A stretch of DNA of 64,000 bases from Bacillota bacterium (lineage in GTDB: Bacteria; Bacillota; Clostridia; Saccharofermentanales; DTU023). Both the position numbers and the translations under genes were made by a program. Where the stretch lies: NCBI GenBank assembly GCA_023622515.1, contig JAMNZB010000007.1, forward strand, positions 50,932-114,931, in the 5' to 3' direction. The notes under the pieces were generated by a model, which was not told where the DNA came from, made no database searches, and saw nothing but the letters and a program-made list of their open reading frames with translations. Positions 49,355-59,786 of this stretch are shown in pieces (position 1 is the stretch's first letter; the number at the start of each line of letters is the position of its first letter).

Positions 49355-52300
49355 ATGTCAGAAATTAAAAACTTTGAAAGTATTGGCATTGGTCTAGCAT
49401 CCCCGGAAGCTATTCTTGAGTGGTCACATGGTGAAGTTACTAAGCCTGAAACAATCAACTACCGAACCTTAAAGCCGGAACGTGACGGATTATTCTGTGA
49501 AAAAATATTCGGACCGTCAAAAGACTGGGAATGCCATTGTGGTAAATATAAAAAAATTCGCTACAGGGGGATTGTCTGTGACCGCTGTGGTGTTGAAGTA
49601 ACGCGAGCTAAAGTTCGCCGCGAACGCATGGGTCACATTAATTTGGCGGCCCCTTGTACGCACATCTGGTACTTTAAAGGAACGCCGTCACGCTTGGGGC
49701 TTGTTTTAGACATGAAACCACGTGACCTGGAAAAAGTTCTTTATTTTGCGGCTTATATCGTTATTGATCCGGGCGACTCCGATTTTGCCAAAATGGAGTT
49801 AATCACAGAGGGTCAATACCGGGAAGCGGAAACCAAATTCGGGAGAAATTCCTTTGATGCACGGATGGGTGCGGAAGCCATTAAGATTCTCTTAAAAGAA
49901 CTCGATATTCCTAAAATGGCTGCAGAATTGCGTGAAGAAATGCGTAATTCCAAAGGACAAAAGAAAATTCGTTTAATTCGTCGTTTGGAGGTTATTGAAG
50001 GCTTTTTGAGCTCAGGCAATAAACCGGAATGGATGATTCTGGATGTTCTTCCTGTCTTACCTCCCGAACTCAGACCGATGGTACAACTTGATGGTGGTCG
50101 TTTTGCTACATCCGACTTAAACGATCTCTACCGTCGGGTAATCAATAGAAATAACCGCTTGTTTAAGTTGATGAACCTTGGTGCACCGGATATTATCGTG
50201 CGTAACGAAAAGCGGATGCTGCAAGAATCGGTTGATGCCCTTATCGACAATGGTCGTCGTGGTCGTGCTGTTACCGGGGCGGGAAATCGTAAACTGAAGT
50301 CTTTGTCAGACCTGTTAAAGGGAAAACAAGGCCGTTTCCGCCAGAACTTACTGGGCAAGCGGGTTGACTACTCAGGCCGTTCCGTTATTGTTGTTGGTCC
50401 GGAACTTAAGATGCACCAATGTGGTCTGCCTCAAGAGATGGCTCTTGAATTATTCAAACCCTTTGTTATGCATGAAGTTGAGAAGCGTGAACTTGCCCAT
50501 AACATGAAAAGCGCCAAACGCTTAATTGAACGTGCCGATGATGTTGTTTGGGAAGTCCTCGAAGATGTTATTCAGGACCATCCGGTCTTACTTAACCGTG
50601 CTCCGACGCTCCACCGTCTTGGTATTCAAGCCTTTGAACCGGTTCTGGTTGAAGGGCGGGCGATTAAATTGCATCCGCTAGCTTGTAATGCCTTTAATGC
50701 CGACTTTGACGGTGACCAGATGGCCGTTCATGTACCGCTTTCAGCCGAGGCGCAAGCCGAAGCGCGGTATTTGATGCTTGCCTCAAATAACCTTTTAAAA
50801 CCACAAGACGGGTCGCCGGTTACCGTTCCGACTCAGGATATGGTTTTAGGGATTTATTACTTGACCATTGATAAGGAAGACTCAATCGGTGAGGGAAAAG
50901 CCTTTATCAGCTTGGATGAAGCCGTTATGGCTTATGACAGAGGGGATATTGAGCTTCACTCAAAGATTAAAATTCGCTTGCATGGACAAAGGGACGGGAA
51001 GGAAATTTCGCAAGTTGTAACCAGTACCTTTGGTCGCTTCATCTTCAACTCAGTTATTCCGCAAGATTTAGGCTATGTCGATCGCAGCATTCCGGGTAAT
51101 GAGCTGATTTTGGAATGCGACTATCTTTGTGGTAAAAAACAATTGAGTAATATTATTGGCCGTGCCATCGATAAGCATGGCCTCTCCCGAGCAGCGGAGA
51201 TGCTTGATCGCCTCAAAGAACTGGGCTTCCACTATTCGACCGTCGGTGGTATTTCCATCGGTGTCTTTGACATGGTTGTGCCAAATGTAAAAGAAAAGCT
51301 AATTGAAGAAGCGGAAGAGAAAGTTGAGAAAATAACCCGACAATTTGAGCGGGGTATCCTTAACGATGAGGGTCGCTCCAGGGCTGTTATTGAAGTATGG
51401 AAAAACACAACGGATGCTATCACGGAAGAACTAAAAGACAATTTAGGAAAGTTCAACCCTGTTTATATGATGTCCCAATCCGGTGCAAGAGGAAATATCA
51501 ACCAAATCAAACAGCTTGCCGGTATGCGGGGGAACATGGTCGATACTTCAGGTAAAACGCTGGAAATCCCCATTAAGTCAAATCTTCGTGAGGGAATGGA
51601 AGTGCATGAATTCTTTATTTCTTCACACGGGGCACGGAAATCACTTTCCGATACCGCCCTTAAGACAGCGGACTCAGGTTACTTGACTCGGCGTCTGGTA
51701 GACGTCGCCCAAGATGTCATTGTCCGTGAAGAAGATTGTGGAACTTCAGACTATCTCGATGTTGGTCCGGTTGAAGTGGGTGTCGGTGCTAATAAAAAAG
51801 TAATCGAAAAGCTCTCCGATCGAATTTCCGGCCGTTATGCTGCCCGTGATATTCTCCATCCCGAAACAGGAGAGGTTTTGGTTTCTGCGAATACCATGAT
51901 ATCTTCAATTAAGGCACAGTTAATTGAAAGTCTAGGCTTTAAGAAAGTATCCATACGTTCCAACTTAACTTGTGAATGCAAGCAAGGTGTGTGCGCTCAT
52001 TGTTACGGGAAAAATCTGGCTACCGGAGGCCGTACTGTTGTCGGTGAGGCGGTAGGTATTATGTCTGCCCAGTCAATTGGTGAACCCGGTACCCAGCTTA
52101 CCTTGCGGACCTTCCATACCGGCGGTGTTGCTTCCAGTGATGATATTACCCAGGGTTTACCACGTGTTGAAGAATTATTTGAAGCGCGGAAGCCGAAGGG
52201 TCAGGCGATTATTGCGGAAATCAACGGTGTGGTAAAAGTCCAGGAAGATGAAAGCAGAAAACGCCTCGTGACCATCACATCGGAAGATGCGGAAATACAA

Positions 52301-52909
52301 AAGGTCAGCTTACCTATCAGCACAACCTTGCTTGTTGATAGCGGAGATTTTGTTGAAGCCGGTGATCTGCTCACTGACGGTTCTGTCAATCCCCATGAGA
52401 TTATGGCGATAAAAGGGGCCAGCGGAGTAGCTACTTATATCATAAATGAGATTTTAAAGGTCTATAAAAATAATGGTGTTGATATTAATGACAAGCACAT
52501 TGAAATCATTGTACGCCAGATGCTGCGTATGGTTAAAATAGAGGATCCCGGTGATACGGAATTCTTGACCGGTACCACCGTTGACCGCTTTGTCTTTAAA
52601 GAGGCAAATCGTAAGGCTGAAGCGGAGGGCAAGGAACCTGCTCTTGGTGAACGTATTCTGCTTGGTATTACAAAAGCGGCCTTGGCAACGGAATCTTTCC
52701 TCTCGGCTGCTTCCTTCCAAGAGCAGACCAGAGTTTTGACCGATGCCGCTCTTAAAGGAAAAGTGGACTATCTCAAGGGTCTAAAAGAAAATGTTATCAT
52801 CGGTAAGTTAATTCCTGCAGGAACCGGTATGAATCAGTATAGAAATATTACTGCCGTACCTGTCGTCCCGGAGAATAAAGAGCTGATTGAAGCAAGGGCG
52901 ACCGTGTAG
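49355..52909 (+). CDS. rpoC: DNA-directed RNA polymerase subunit beta'
   Basis: [24 protein letters not shown], [28 protein letters not shown]. Confidence 0.98.
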   Translation: MSEIKNFESIGIGLASPEAILEWSHGEVTKPETINYRTLKPERDGLFCEKIFGPSKDWECHCGKYKKIRYRGIVCDRCGVEVTRAKVRRERMGHINLAAPCTHIWYFKGTPSRLGLVLDMKPRDLEKVLYFAAYIVIDPGDSDFAKMELITEGQYREAETKFGRNSFDARMGAEAIKILLKELDIPKMAAELREEMRNSKGQKKIRLIRRLEVIEGFLSSGNKPEWMILDVLPVLPPELRPMVQLDGGRFATSDLNDLYRRVINRNNRLFKLMNLGAPDIIVRNEKRMLQESVDALIDNGRRGRAVTGAGNRKLKSLSDLLKGKQGRFRQNLLGKRVDYSGRSVIVVGPELKMHQCGLPQEMALELFKPFVMHEVEKRELAHNMKSAKRLIERADDVVWEVLEDVIQDHPVLLNRAPTLHRLGIQAFEPVLVEGRAIKLHPLACNAFNADFDGDQMAVHVPLSAEAQAEARYLMLASNNLLKPQDGSPVTVPTQDMVLGIYYLTIDKEDSIGEGKAFISLDEAVMAYDRGDIELHSKIKIRLHGQRDGKEISQVVTSTFGRFIFNSVIPQDLGYVDRSIPGNELILECDYLCGKKQLSNIIGRAIDKHGLSRAAEMLDRLKELGFHYSTVGGISIGVFDMVVPNVKEKLIEEAEEKVEKITRQFERGILNDEGRSRAVIEVWKNTTDAITEELKDNLGKFNPVYMMSQSGARGNINQIKQLAGMRGNMVDTSGKTLEIPIKSNLREGMEVHEFFISSHGARKSLSDTALKTADSGYLTRRLVDVAQDVIVREEDCGTSDYLDVGPVEVGVGANKKVIEKLSDRISGRYAARDILHPETGEVLVSANTMISSIKAQLIESLGFKKVSIRSNLTCECKQGVCAHCYGKNLATGGRTVVGEAVGIMSAQSIGEPGTQLTLRTFHTGGVASSDDITQGLPRVEELFEARKPKGQAIIAEINGVVKVQEDESRKRLVTITSEDAEIQKVSLPISTTLLVDSGDFVEAGDLLTDGSVNPHEIMAIKGASGVATYIINEILKVYKNNGVDINDKHIEIIVRQMLRMVKIEDPGDTEFLTGTTVDRFVFKEANRKAEAEGKEPALGERILLGITKAALATESFLSAASFQEQTRVLTDAALKGKVDYLKGLKENVIIGKLIPAGTGMNQYRNITAVPVVPENKELIEARATV

Positions 52910-52965
52910 TTGTTTTTATTCAAAATATACATGTTAGCTATCGGGCGCTATCTTACAAAGGAAAG

Positions 52966-52993
52966 AAAGGCACTGGAAACGGTGCCTTTTTTT
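52966..52993 (+). terminator. Terminator after rpoC
   Basis: AAGGCAC-tggaaacg-GTGCCTT then T-run. Confidence 0.85.
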
Positions 52994-53019
52994 GATGTAG
53001 CATTTAAGGCCCGGCTTAT

Positions 53020-53247
53020 CTAGATAGGTGTGTCCCGGCCGGAGTAGTCCTCCAGAGCAAACAATTCATCAAGAGATAATTTTGAAAGTTGGGCCAGTTT
53101 AATCAGTTTTTCATAACGGGGTGTACGTTCGCCCCTTTCATACATGCTAATCGACTCCCGGCTTACACCGAGCAGGTCGGCAAGTTGTTGCTGGGTTAAA
53201 TTATTTTCCTTGCGAAATTTACGAATGCGCTCTCCTAAATGGCTCAT
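53020..53247 (-). CDS. Small XRE-family regulator
   Basis: GERIRKFRKENNLTQQQLADLLGVSRESISMYERGERTPRYEKL. Confidence 0.85.
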   Translation of the reverse strand: MSHLGERIRKFRKENNLTQQQLADLLGVSRESISMYERGERTPRYEKLIKLAQLSKLSLDELFALEDYSGRDTPI

Positions 53248-53353
53248 GGTATCACCTTCCATATCAAACAAAACAAACTAAACAAAAAGGTAACAAAAAG
53301 CTACTGTGCCTAATTGTAACATGAACATCCTTTAACAAACTTGCAATTTAGCC

Positions 53354-53380
53354 TAAAATGTAACTTAAAGTTACATTTTA
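53354..53380. promoter_or_regulatory. Perfect palindromic operator between divergent XRE genes
   Basis: TAAAATGTAACTT-A-AAGTTACATTTTA: 13 bp arms around one central base. Confidence 0.75.
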
Positions 53381-53400
53381 TATTTATGGAGAGGAAGGAC

Positions 53401-53607
53401 ATGGAACGAGTCTGGCTACGAAAATTAAGAAATAACAGAGGGCTTACACAAGATGAAGTTGCAGAAAACTGCCGTATCAGTCGAGCTTACTATACACAGA
53501 TTGAGGCGGGGAATCGTAGACCCTCACCGGAGGTGGCCATGTGTATAGGGAAGTTTTTAGACTTTCCTTGGACAAATTTTTTTGAAGAGGACGAATATCA
53601 GATTTGA
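53401..53607 (+). CDS. Small XRE-family regulator
   Basis: RKLRNNRGLTQDEVAENCRISRAYYTQIEAGNRRPSPEVAMCIGKFL. RBS GGAGAGGAAGG; start moved to ATG 53401. Confidence 0.85.
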   Translation: MERVWLRKLRNNRGLTQDEVAENCRISRAYYTQIEAGNRRPSPEVAMCIGKFLDFPWTNFFEEDEYQI

Positions 53608-53614
53608 CGGTATA

Positions 53615-54904
53615 ATGTCATGTATGTGTACAGACAAGACAGATGAAAAGAAGAATAGAAGAAATACCAGGCATGCCGGGAGTAAAGAGGAGGATAGGCC
53701 CAGTCTTATCATTCGTATTGCCTACAAATTAGCCTATGTTCTTTTATGGCTATTGCTGAAGCTTCTTTTTCGTTTTTCCTATAAAGATAAGAGTAATTTC
53801 CCGAGATTGAAGGGGCCGGTTATTCTTGTTTCCAATCATCAGAGCTTCCTTGATCCCTTGTTTGCTTTGGTTGCCGGCAGAGGACGCTTCATGCGTTTTG
53901 TCACGGGCTACTTTCTCATGTATATGTCCTCCCTAAAGGGCTTGCTAAGGGCAATTAAGGCTATTCCCATCCAGCAATTTTCCGCAGATCCCCGGGCTGT
54001 CCGTAGTATTTTAAGTGCGCTGAAGCGGGAGGATACAGTGGTCATTTATCCGGAAGGCCAGCGTAGTATTAACGGGACCAGCTTGCCCTTTCGCAATAAT
54101 ATTGTCCGTTTGGCAGAAAAATCAGGGGCTAGCCTTGTCGGTATGCGCTTGCAAGGGGCTTACCTGGCTTGGCCTCGTTGGCGGAAAGGAATCTTTCGCC
54201 CCGGAAAAGTACAGGCTGAGCTTGATGTCATCTGTACAAGGGAGGATATTAGAAAACTCGGAAGAGATGAGTGTGAAAAGCGTCTTTCTTCCTTTCTGAC
54301 TCAAAGTGACCATGACTTTGTCCGGGCAAAAAAACACTATTACTTTAGCAGAAATAAAGTCTTAGGCCTGGACCGGCTACTTCATCGCTGTCCCCTGTGT
54401 GGTCAGGCGGAAAGTCTGCGCAGCACCTATAATCGTCTCAATTGTATACGATGCTTGGCCAGCTATCTTTTCTCTTCAGATCTCAGTTTTGTGCTTGACC
54501 GGTCTCAAATTTTGGAAGCTGCTTACCGGCAAGCTCCCATGCCTGATTTTTCCGATATTGCCGACTGGCACATCTGGCAGCTAAAAAAAGAAGCTCCCTA
54601 TCTTAGTGATTTACCTACGGGTTTTCCGGAGGTTGAAGCAGGTTGCCAAATCTTCGATGCCAATACAGGTGAATGTAAGGAAGAGCGAACCGGTACACTT
54701 TTCAATGAGCAAGGGAACTTTTACTTCCGGGGAGAAGATGGAGAAACGCTTAGACTACCCTTATTGCAAGGCGGACTGCTGATGTTTGACCATGGCAAAT
54801 TCTTCCAAGTTACCCTACAAGAAGAAATTATCAGAATTTCTCCTCGAAATCCTTATTTTATTTCTCGATTAGCTGACTTGCATTTGGCCCAAGTCATTGA
54901 TTGA
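53615..54904 (+). CDS. PlsC-like 1-acylglycerol-3-phosphate acyltransferase with C-terminal zinc-ribbon-like region
   Basis: SNHQSFLDP (HX4D-like) and YPEGQRSING acyltransferase motifs; CPLCGQ...LNCIRCLASY. Confidence 0.8.
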   Translation: MSCMCTDKTDEKKNRRNTRHAGSKEEDRPSLIIRIAYKLAYVLLWLLLKLLFRFSYKDKSNFPRLKGPVILVSNHQSFLDPLFALVAGRGRFMRFVTGYFLMYMSSLKGLLRAIKAIPIQQFSADPRAVRSILSALKREDTVVIYPEGQRSINGTSLPFRNNIVRLAEKSGASLVGMRLQGAYLAWPRWRKGIFRPGKVQAELDVICTREDIRKLGRDECEKRLSSFLTQSDHDFVRAKKHYYFSRNKVLGLDRLLHRCPLCGQAESLRSTYNRLNCIRCLASYLFSSDLSFVLDRSQILEAAYRQAPMPDFSDIADWHIWQLKKEAPYLSDLPTGFPEVEAGCQIFDANTGECKEERTGTLFNEQGNFYFRGEDGETLRLPLLQGGLLMFDHGKFFQVTLQEEIIRISPRNPYFISRLADLHLAQVID

Positions 54905-54950
54905 CCGGTCTAATACAGGTAGAATAGATTCAAGTAGGGAGGTGAGTCCA

Positions 54951-55511
54951 ATGGATGTGTCCGCTATTAATCTTGCCACTATAAAAGAAGAGGCAGCAGA
55001 GGCTGCAAGAGAATTAGTACGGGAAGCAGTATACAGCAGACCGGGAGATTTCTTTATATTAGGTTGTAGTACCAGTGAAGTTCACGGCCAGACAATAGGA
55101 AAAGCATCCAACAAGGAAATTGGTCAGATGATTGTTGAAGCTGTCCAGGCAGTGTGCGAAGAGCATGGTTTTCACCTGGCAGTTCAAGGCTGTGAGCACA
55201 TTAACCGCGCCTTAATTGTAGAGCGAGCTGCGGCAGAAGCTCATCATCTCCTTGAGGTTAATGTAGTACCGCAATTTGATGCAGGCGGGGCGGCGTCTGT
55301 TGCTGCCTATGCTATGTATGAGGACCCGGTATGTGTTGAATACATTAAGGGAAGCCTGGGGCTTGATATCGGAGATACGGAAATAGGTATGCATATTCGT
55401 CACGTGCAAAGGCCGGTCAGAACGACTGGGCAATTCGTCGGAAAAGCCAGAGTAACAGGACTTATGTACCGTCCCAAGTTAATTGGCGGAGACCGGGCAA
55501 AACATTTCTAA
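54951..55511 (+). CDS. YwlG/TIGR01440 (DUF436) family protein
   Basis: LGCSTSEVHGQTIGKASNKEIG, QGCEHINRALIVE, RHVQRPVR. RBS ggaggtg before ATG 54951. Confidence 0.85.
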   Translation: MDVSAINLATIKEEAAEAARELVREAVYSRPGDFFILGCSTSEVHGQTIGKASNKEIGQMIVEAVQAVCEEHGFHLAVQGCEHINRALIVERAAAEAHHLLEVNVVPQFDAGGAASVAAYAMYEDPVCVEYIKGSLGLDIGDTEIGMHIRHVQRPVRTTGQFVGKARVTGLMYRPKLIGGDRAKHF

Positions 55512-55599
55512 GTTCGGAAAGACCGATAGACCGGTAAAAGCAGAAGCTTTTATAACGTAATATACTGGTAATAATTTGCATTTTAACGTATAATGTTAG

Positions 55600-56028
55600 G
55601 TGGTGAAAGGGGGGGATGGTAAATTGGGTCTACTAATCGTAAGTAACAATCCCATAGTTAGGGAAAAGTTGGCCGGTGTGGTAACGGTTGAGTATTACGA
55701 TGTGGATTTTCTTGGGATTTTAGAAGTTATACGCGATTATGTGCATGAAGGAGCCATTCTCTTGACCCATCCCTTATCCGGTAGTGTAAAACCCAATGAG
55801 ACACCCTATAAGTCAGTTATGTTGCAAAAAAAGGCAATTAAGGGAACTGACTACGAGTCCATTAATCTAATAGAAAACGCCATTATTAAGGCCCGGGATT
55901 TTATCAAAACAAGACGGAACTATGTCGAGATGATGAGTGAAAAGGTAAAAGAAGATTGTCAAATTATTGATTATACGCTCATCTTAAGTGCCATGCCGTC
56001 AGCGGGTATCCAAACCCTCTCACTATAA
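55600..56028 (+). CDS. grdX: GrdX family protein
   Basis: Position directly upstream of grdE; LLIVSNNPIVREKL, LLTHPLSGSVKPNETPYKS. Start may be GTG 55600 or TTG 55624. Confidence 0.8.
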   Translation: MVKGGDGKLGLLIVSNNPIVREKLAGVVTVEYYDVDFLGILEVIRDYVHEGAILLTHPLSGSVKPNETPYKSVMLQKKAIKGTDYESINLIENAIIKARDFIKTRRNYVEMMSEKVKEDCQIIDYTLILSAMPSAGIQTLSL

Positions 56029-56115
56029 TTTAGGTTATGGAACAAGTTTGTCAAATATGAAATAAGCAAGCTTGTTTTATGCAAATAAACAAAAAGAAGA
56101 AAGGAAACAATTAAG

Positions 56116-57396
56116 GTGAAGCTTCAACTCGGTTACATTGATATTAATGACATTCAGTTTGACGAAAATCCCCGTATTGAAAACGGCGTTCTTTACGTCA
56201 ATCCTGATGCATTAGTCGAATTAGTTCTCCAGGATGAACTGATCAAAGATGCCCGATTCGAAATTGCTAAACCCGGTGAAAGCGTTCGCATCACACCTGT
56301 AAAAGACGTCATTCAACCCCGCGTTAAAGTGGAAGGTGAAGGCGGTATTTTCCCCGGTGTCATTGCGAAAGAGACAACAGTTGGTTCCGGTGTTACCCAT
56401 GTCCTTCGTGGCATGGCCGTTGTAACAGCCGGTAAGATTGTTGGGTTCCAAGAAGGAATCATTGATATGACTGGCGAAGGAGCCAAGTATACTCCATTCT
56501 CACAGCTTAACAACCTGGTCTTAGTTGTTGAACCTGTCGAAAACTTCAGACCTCACGAATACGAGCATGCTGCCCGCATGGCAGGGCTCAAGGTTGCGGT
56601 TGCGATAGGCGAATTGGCACGTCAGCTTACTCCTGATGAGACAAAAGATTTTGAAACGGTAAATATTAGGGAGAGCTTTGAGCAGTATCCTGATTTGCCG
56701 CGTGTAGGCTATGTTCAAATGTTACAAAGTCAAGGACTTTTACATGATACTTATGTTTATGGTGTAGATGCCAAACGTATCGTGCCTACCATTATCAGTC
56801 CAACAGAAACGATGGATGGTGCCATTATCTCCGGAAACTGCGTTTCCGCCTGTGATAAAAACACTACCTACCATCACCAAAATAACCCTGTCGTGGAGGA
56901 CCTCTATGAGGCACATGGCAAAACAATCAACTTTGTCGGTCAAATTATCACCAACGAGAACGTATATCTTGCAGATAAGATCCGCAGCTCAGACTGGACG
57001 GCAAAACTTGCTGAATACCTCTCGCTAGACGGTGTCATTATTTCTCAGGAAGGTTTCGGTAACCCCGACACAGACCTGATTATGAACTGCACAAAGATTG
57101 AAGATAAGGGTATCAAGACTGTTATCATCACGGATGAATACGCGGGCCAAGACGGTAAGAGCCAATCTCTTGCTGACGCAGACCCCAAAGCTGATGCTTG
57201 TGTAACAGGTGGTAATGCTAACGAGGTTGTTTATCTGCCTAAACTTGATCGCGTAATCGGCACCTTAGACTATGTTGATGTCATTGCAGGTGGTCACGAC
57301 GGCTCTTTAAGAGAAGACGGAACCATTGAGGCGGAGCTCCAAATTATTACCGGGGCTACGAACGAACTGGGCTTCAACAAGATGAGCGCTCGCTAG
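56116..57396 (+). CDS. grdE: Glycine reductase complex proprotein GrdE (pyruvoyl subunit precursor)
   Basis: GAIISGNCVSACDKNTTYHHQNNPVVEDLYEAHGK around the Asn-Cys autocleavage site (Cys codon 242, 56839-56841). Confidence 0.95.
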   Translation: MKLQLGYIDINDIQFDENPRIENGVLYVNPDALVELVLQDELIKDARFEIAKPGESVRITPVKDVIQPRVKVEGEGGIFPGVIAKETTVGSGVTHVLRGMAVVTAGKIVGFQEGIIDMTGEGAKYTPFSQLNNLVLVVEPVENFRPHEYEHAARMAGLKVAVAIGELARQLTPDETKDFETVNIRESFEQYPDLPRVGYVQMLQSQGLLHDTYVYGVDAKRIVPTIISPTETMDGAIISGNCVSACDKNTTYHHQNNPVVEDLYEAHGKTINFVGQIITNENVYLADKIRSSDWTAKLAEYLSLDGVIISQEGFGNPDTDLIMNCTKIEDKGIKTVIITDEYAGQDGKSQSLADADPKADACVTGGNANEVVYLPKLDRVIGTLDYVDVIAGGHDGSLREDGTIEAELQIITGATNELGFNKMSAR

Positions 57397-57411
57397 GAAA
57401 GGAGAAATAAT

Positions 57412-58725
57412 ATGGCTAAATTTAAAATTGTCCATTATGTAAACCAATTCTACGGCGGTATCGGTGGCGAAGAAATGGCCCATGTCGAACCTGAAAAGCG
57501 GGAAGGCTTTTTGGGGCCGGGTATGGCTTTCAGTAAGGCCCTAGGCGATGACTGTGAGATTGTTGCAACAATTATTTGTGGTGACTCTTACTTTGGTGAA
57601 AATATGGAAGAAGCCACGGCTGCAATACTGGAGATGGTCAAGGAAGAAAATCCTGATATGTTCATCGCCGGCCCTGCCTTCAACGCAGGACGTTATGGTG
57701 TAGCTTGTGGTGCCATCACTAAAGCCGTAAAAGAAGCACTTGACATTCCTGTACTCACCGGTATGTACGAAGAAAACCCGGGTGCAGACATGTACAAGTC
57801 TGATGTTATTATTGTAAAAACAAGGGATAGCGCTGCAGGGATGCGTAAGGCCGTACCGGCCATGGCCAAGATTGCTTTGAAAATGCTGAATGGCGAAGAG
57901 CTCGGGTCTGCTTCCGCTGAAGGCTATATGCCCACAGGTGTACGTAAAAACTATTTTGCAGAAAAGCGTGGTTCTGCCCGTGCTGTTGACATGCTGGTTA
58001 AAAAGCTGGCCGGCGAGCCCTTTGAGACAGAATACCCCATGCCGGTCTTCGATAGTGTTGACCCGGCATCTCCAATCAAGGATATGTCCCAAGCGACAGT
58101 CGCGATTGTTACATCGGGCGGTATTGTTCCTAAAGGAAACCCCGATCGTATAGAAAGCTCCTCTGCCTCTAAATACGGTACCTACAGCATTGAAGGAATT
58201 TTTGACCTTGATTCCACAAATGCTGAAACAGCTCACGGTGGTCATGACCCCGTATATGCTAATGAAGATGCTGACCGTGTCATTCCGGTAGATACCCTAC
58301 GCCAAATGGAAAAAGAGGGCAGGATTGGTAAGCTTCATGAATTCTACTATTCCACAACAGGTAACGGCACAGCCGTTGCTTCAGCCAAGAAATTTGCTGA
58401 GGAAATTGCCGGCAAGCTGAAAGATGCTAATGTCGATGCGGTTGTCCTCACCTCTACCTGAGGAACTTGCACACGTTGCGGAGCAACGATGGTAAAAGAA
58501 ATCGAAAGAGCCGGATTCCCGGTCGTACATATTTGTACAGTAACCCCGATTTCCCTGACAGTTGGTGCGAACAGAATCGTTCCGGCTATCGCAATTCCTC
58601 ACCCGCTTGGTAATCCTGGACTAGAACGCGAAGAGGAAGTTAAATTGAGATACCGTATCGTTGATACAGCTCTCAATGCCTTAACAACTGAAGTTGAAGA
58701 CCAAACTATCTTTGATGTAAAATAG
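57412..58725 (+). CDS. grdB: Glycine reductase complex selenoprotein B (Sec-containing)
   Basis: Two track ORFs (57412..58461 and 58489..58725) join in frame across TGA 58459-58461 giving ...VVLTST-U-GTCTRCGATMVKEIERAGF.... Confidence 0.96.
58474..58488 (+). promoter_or_regulatory. SECIS-like hairpin in grdB
   Basis: CGTTGC-GGA-GCAACG, perfect 6 bp stem 12 nt downstream of the UGA. Confidence 0.75.
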
Positions 58726-58762
58726 AGTAGTTCCAAGGGGGAGTTTTCCCCCTTGGATTACT
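58726..58762 (+). promoter_or_regulatory. Long stable hairpin between grdB and trxB
   Basis: AGTAGTTCCAAGGGGG-agtttt-CCCCCTTGGATTACT starting one base after the grdB stop; no U-tract. Confidence 0.7.
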
Positions 58763-58803
58763 AAATACAAGTAGACCTGCCAAAGGCAGGAGAAGGATGA
58801 ATT

Positions 58804-59754
58804 ATGAGCAAAATTTATGACATGATTATTATTGGTGCCGGTCCTGCCGGACTGACTGCTGCCTTGTACGCAGGCCGTTCCCGTCTCAGCGTTTTATTAA
58901 TTGAAAAAGCGGCTGATGGCGGACAAATTGCTATTACCAGTGATGTTGAAAATTATCCCGGGCAAAAAGTTGGCGGAGAAACCGGCCCCGAATTAATCGA
59001 ACGTTTTACCGCACAAGCTGAGCACTTTGGTGCAGAGCGTGTTTCCGGTAATGTAAGTAAGGTGGAACTTGAAGGCGAGGTCAAGAAAGTCTATGTAGGA
59101 AGAAATGAAGACCTCTATGAAGCAAAAACCGTTGTTCTTGCTACAGGCGCCCACCCCCGCAAGCTTGAGATTCCCGGTGAAGCAGAATTTACCGGCAAGG
59201 GTGTCTCCTACTGTGCAACATGTGATGCCAACTTCTTTGAAGATTTTGAAGTCTTCGTTATCGGCGGTGGTGACTCTGCTGTAGAAGAAGCTATGTATCT
59301 CACAAACTTTGCCCGTAAGGTATACCTCGTTCACAGAAGAGATGAACTCCGCGCGGCAAAATCTATCCAAGAACGTGCTTTCAGAAATGAAAAACTGGAA
59401 ATCATTTGGGACTCCGTTCCTGAGCGTCTAGAAGGTGAAGGCATGCTCTCCAAAATTGTTTTACGTAACAGAAAAACAGATGAGATTACAGAATATGAAG
59501 CAGATGAAGAAGATGGGCTTCTCGGATGCTTTGTTTTCGTTGGAAACCTACCCAATTCTGAACTTTTCAAAGATCAAATTAATTGTGATGAGCGCGGTTA
59601 TGCCGTCGCTGATGAAGATTGTAAAACAAATATCCCCGGCGTTTATGTTGTCGGTGATGTCCGCGTGAAAAGCTTAAGACAAGTTGTTACAGCCGCTGCT
59701 GATGGCGCCATTGCTGCCATGCAAGCAGAAGCCTATCTGGCTGAACAAGCATAG
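58804..59754 (+). CDS. trxB: Thioredoxin reductase
   Basis: GAGPAGLTAALYAGR, CATCDAN redox motif, GGGDSAVEEA, HRRDELRA. Confidence 0.96.
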   Translation: MSKIYDMIIIGAGPAGLTAALYAGRSRLSVLLIEKAADGGQIAITSDVENYPGQKVGGETGPELIERFTAQAEHFGAERVSGNVSKVELEGEVKKVYVGRNEDLYEAKTVVLATGAHPRKLEIPGEAEFTGKGVSYCATCDANFFEDFEVFVIGGGDSAVEEAMYLTNFARKVYLVHRRDELRAAKSIQERAFRNEKLEIIWDSVPERLEGEGMLSKIVLRNRKTDEITEYEADEEDGLLGCFVFVGNLPNSELFKDQINCDERGYAVADEDCKTNIPGVYVVGDVRVKSLRQVVTAAADGAIAAMQAEAYLAEQA

Positions 59755-59786
59755 TAAAGTAAAAAACAAACATATAGGAGGAAAAC

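Noticed and set aside
53020-53607. Toxin-antitoxin or phage immunity module
   Set aside because: Two regulators only; no toxin-like or phage genes next to them.
57541-58245. 234-aa minus-strand ORF opposite grdB
   Set aside because: Long only because stops are rare opposite this codon-biased gene; no recognisable domain.
58489-58725. Separate 78-aa gene after grdB
   Set aside because: It is the C-terminal part of GrdB after the Sec codon.
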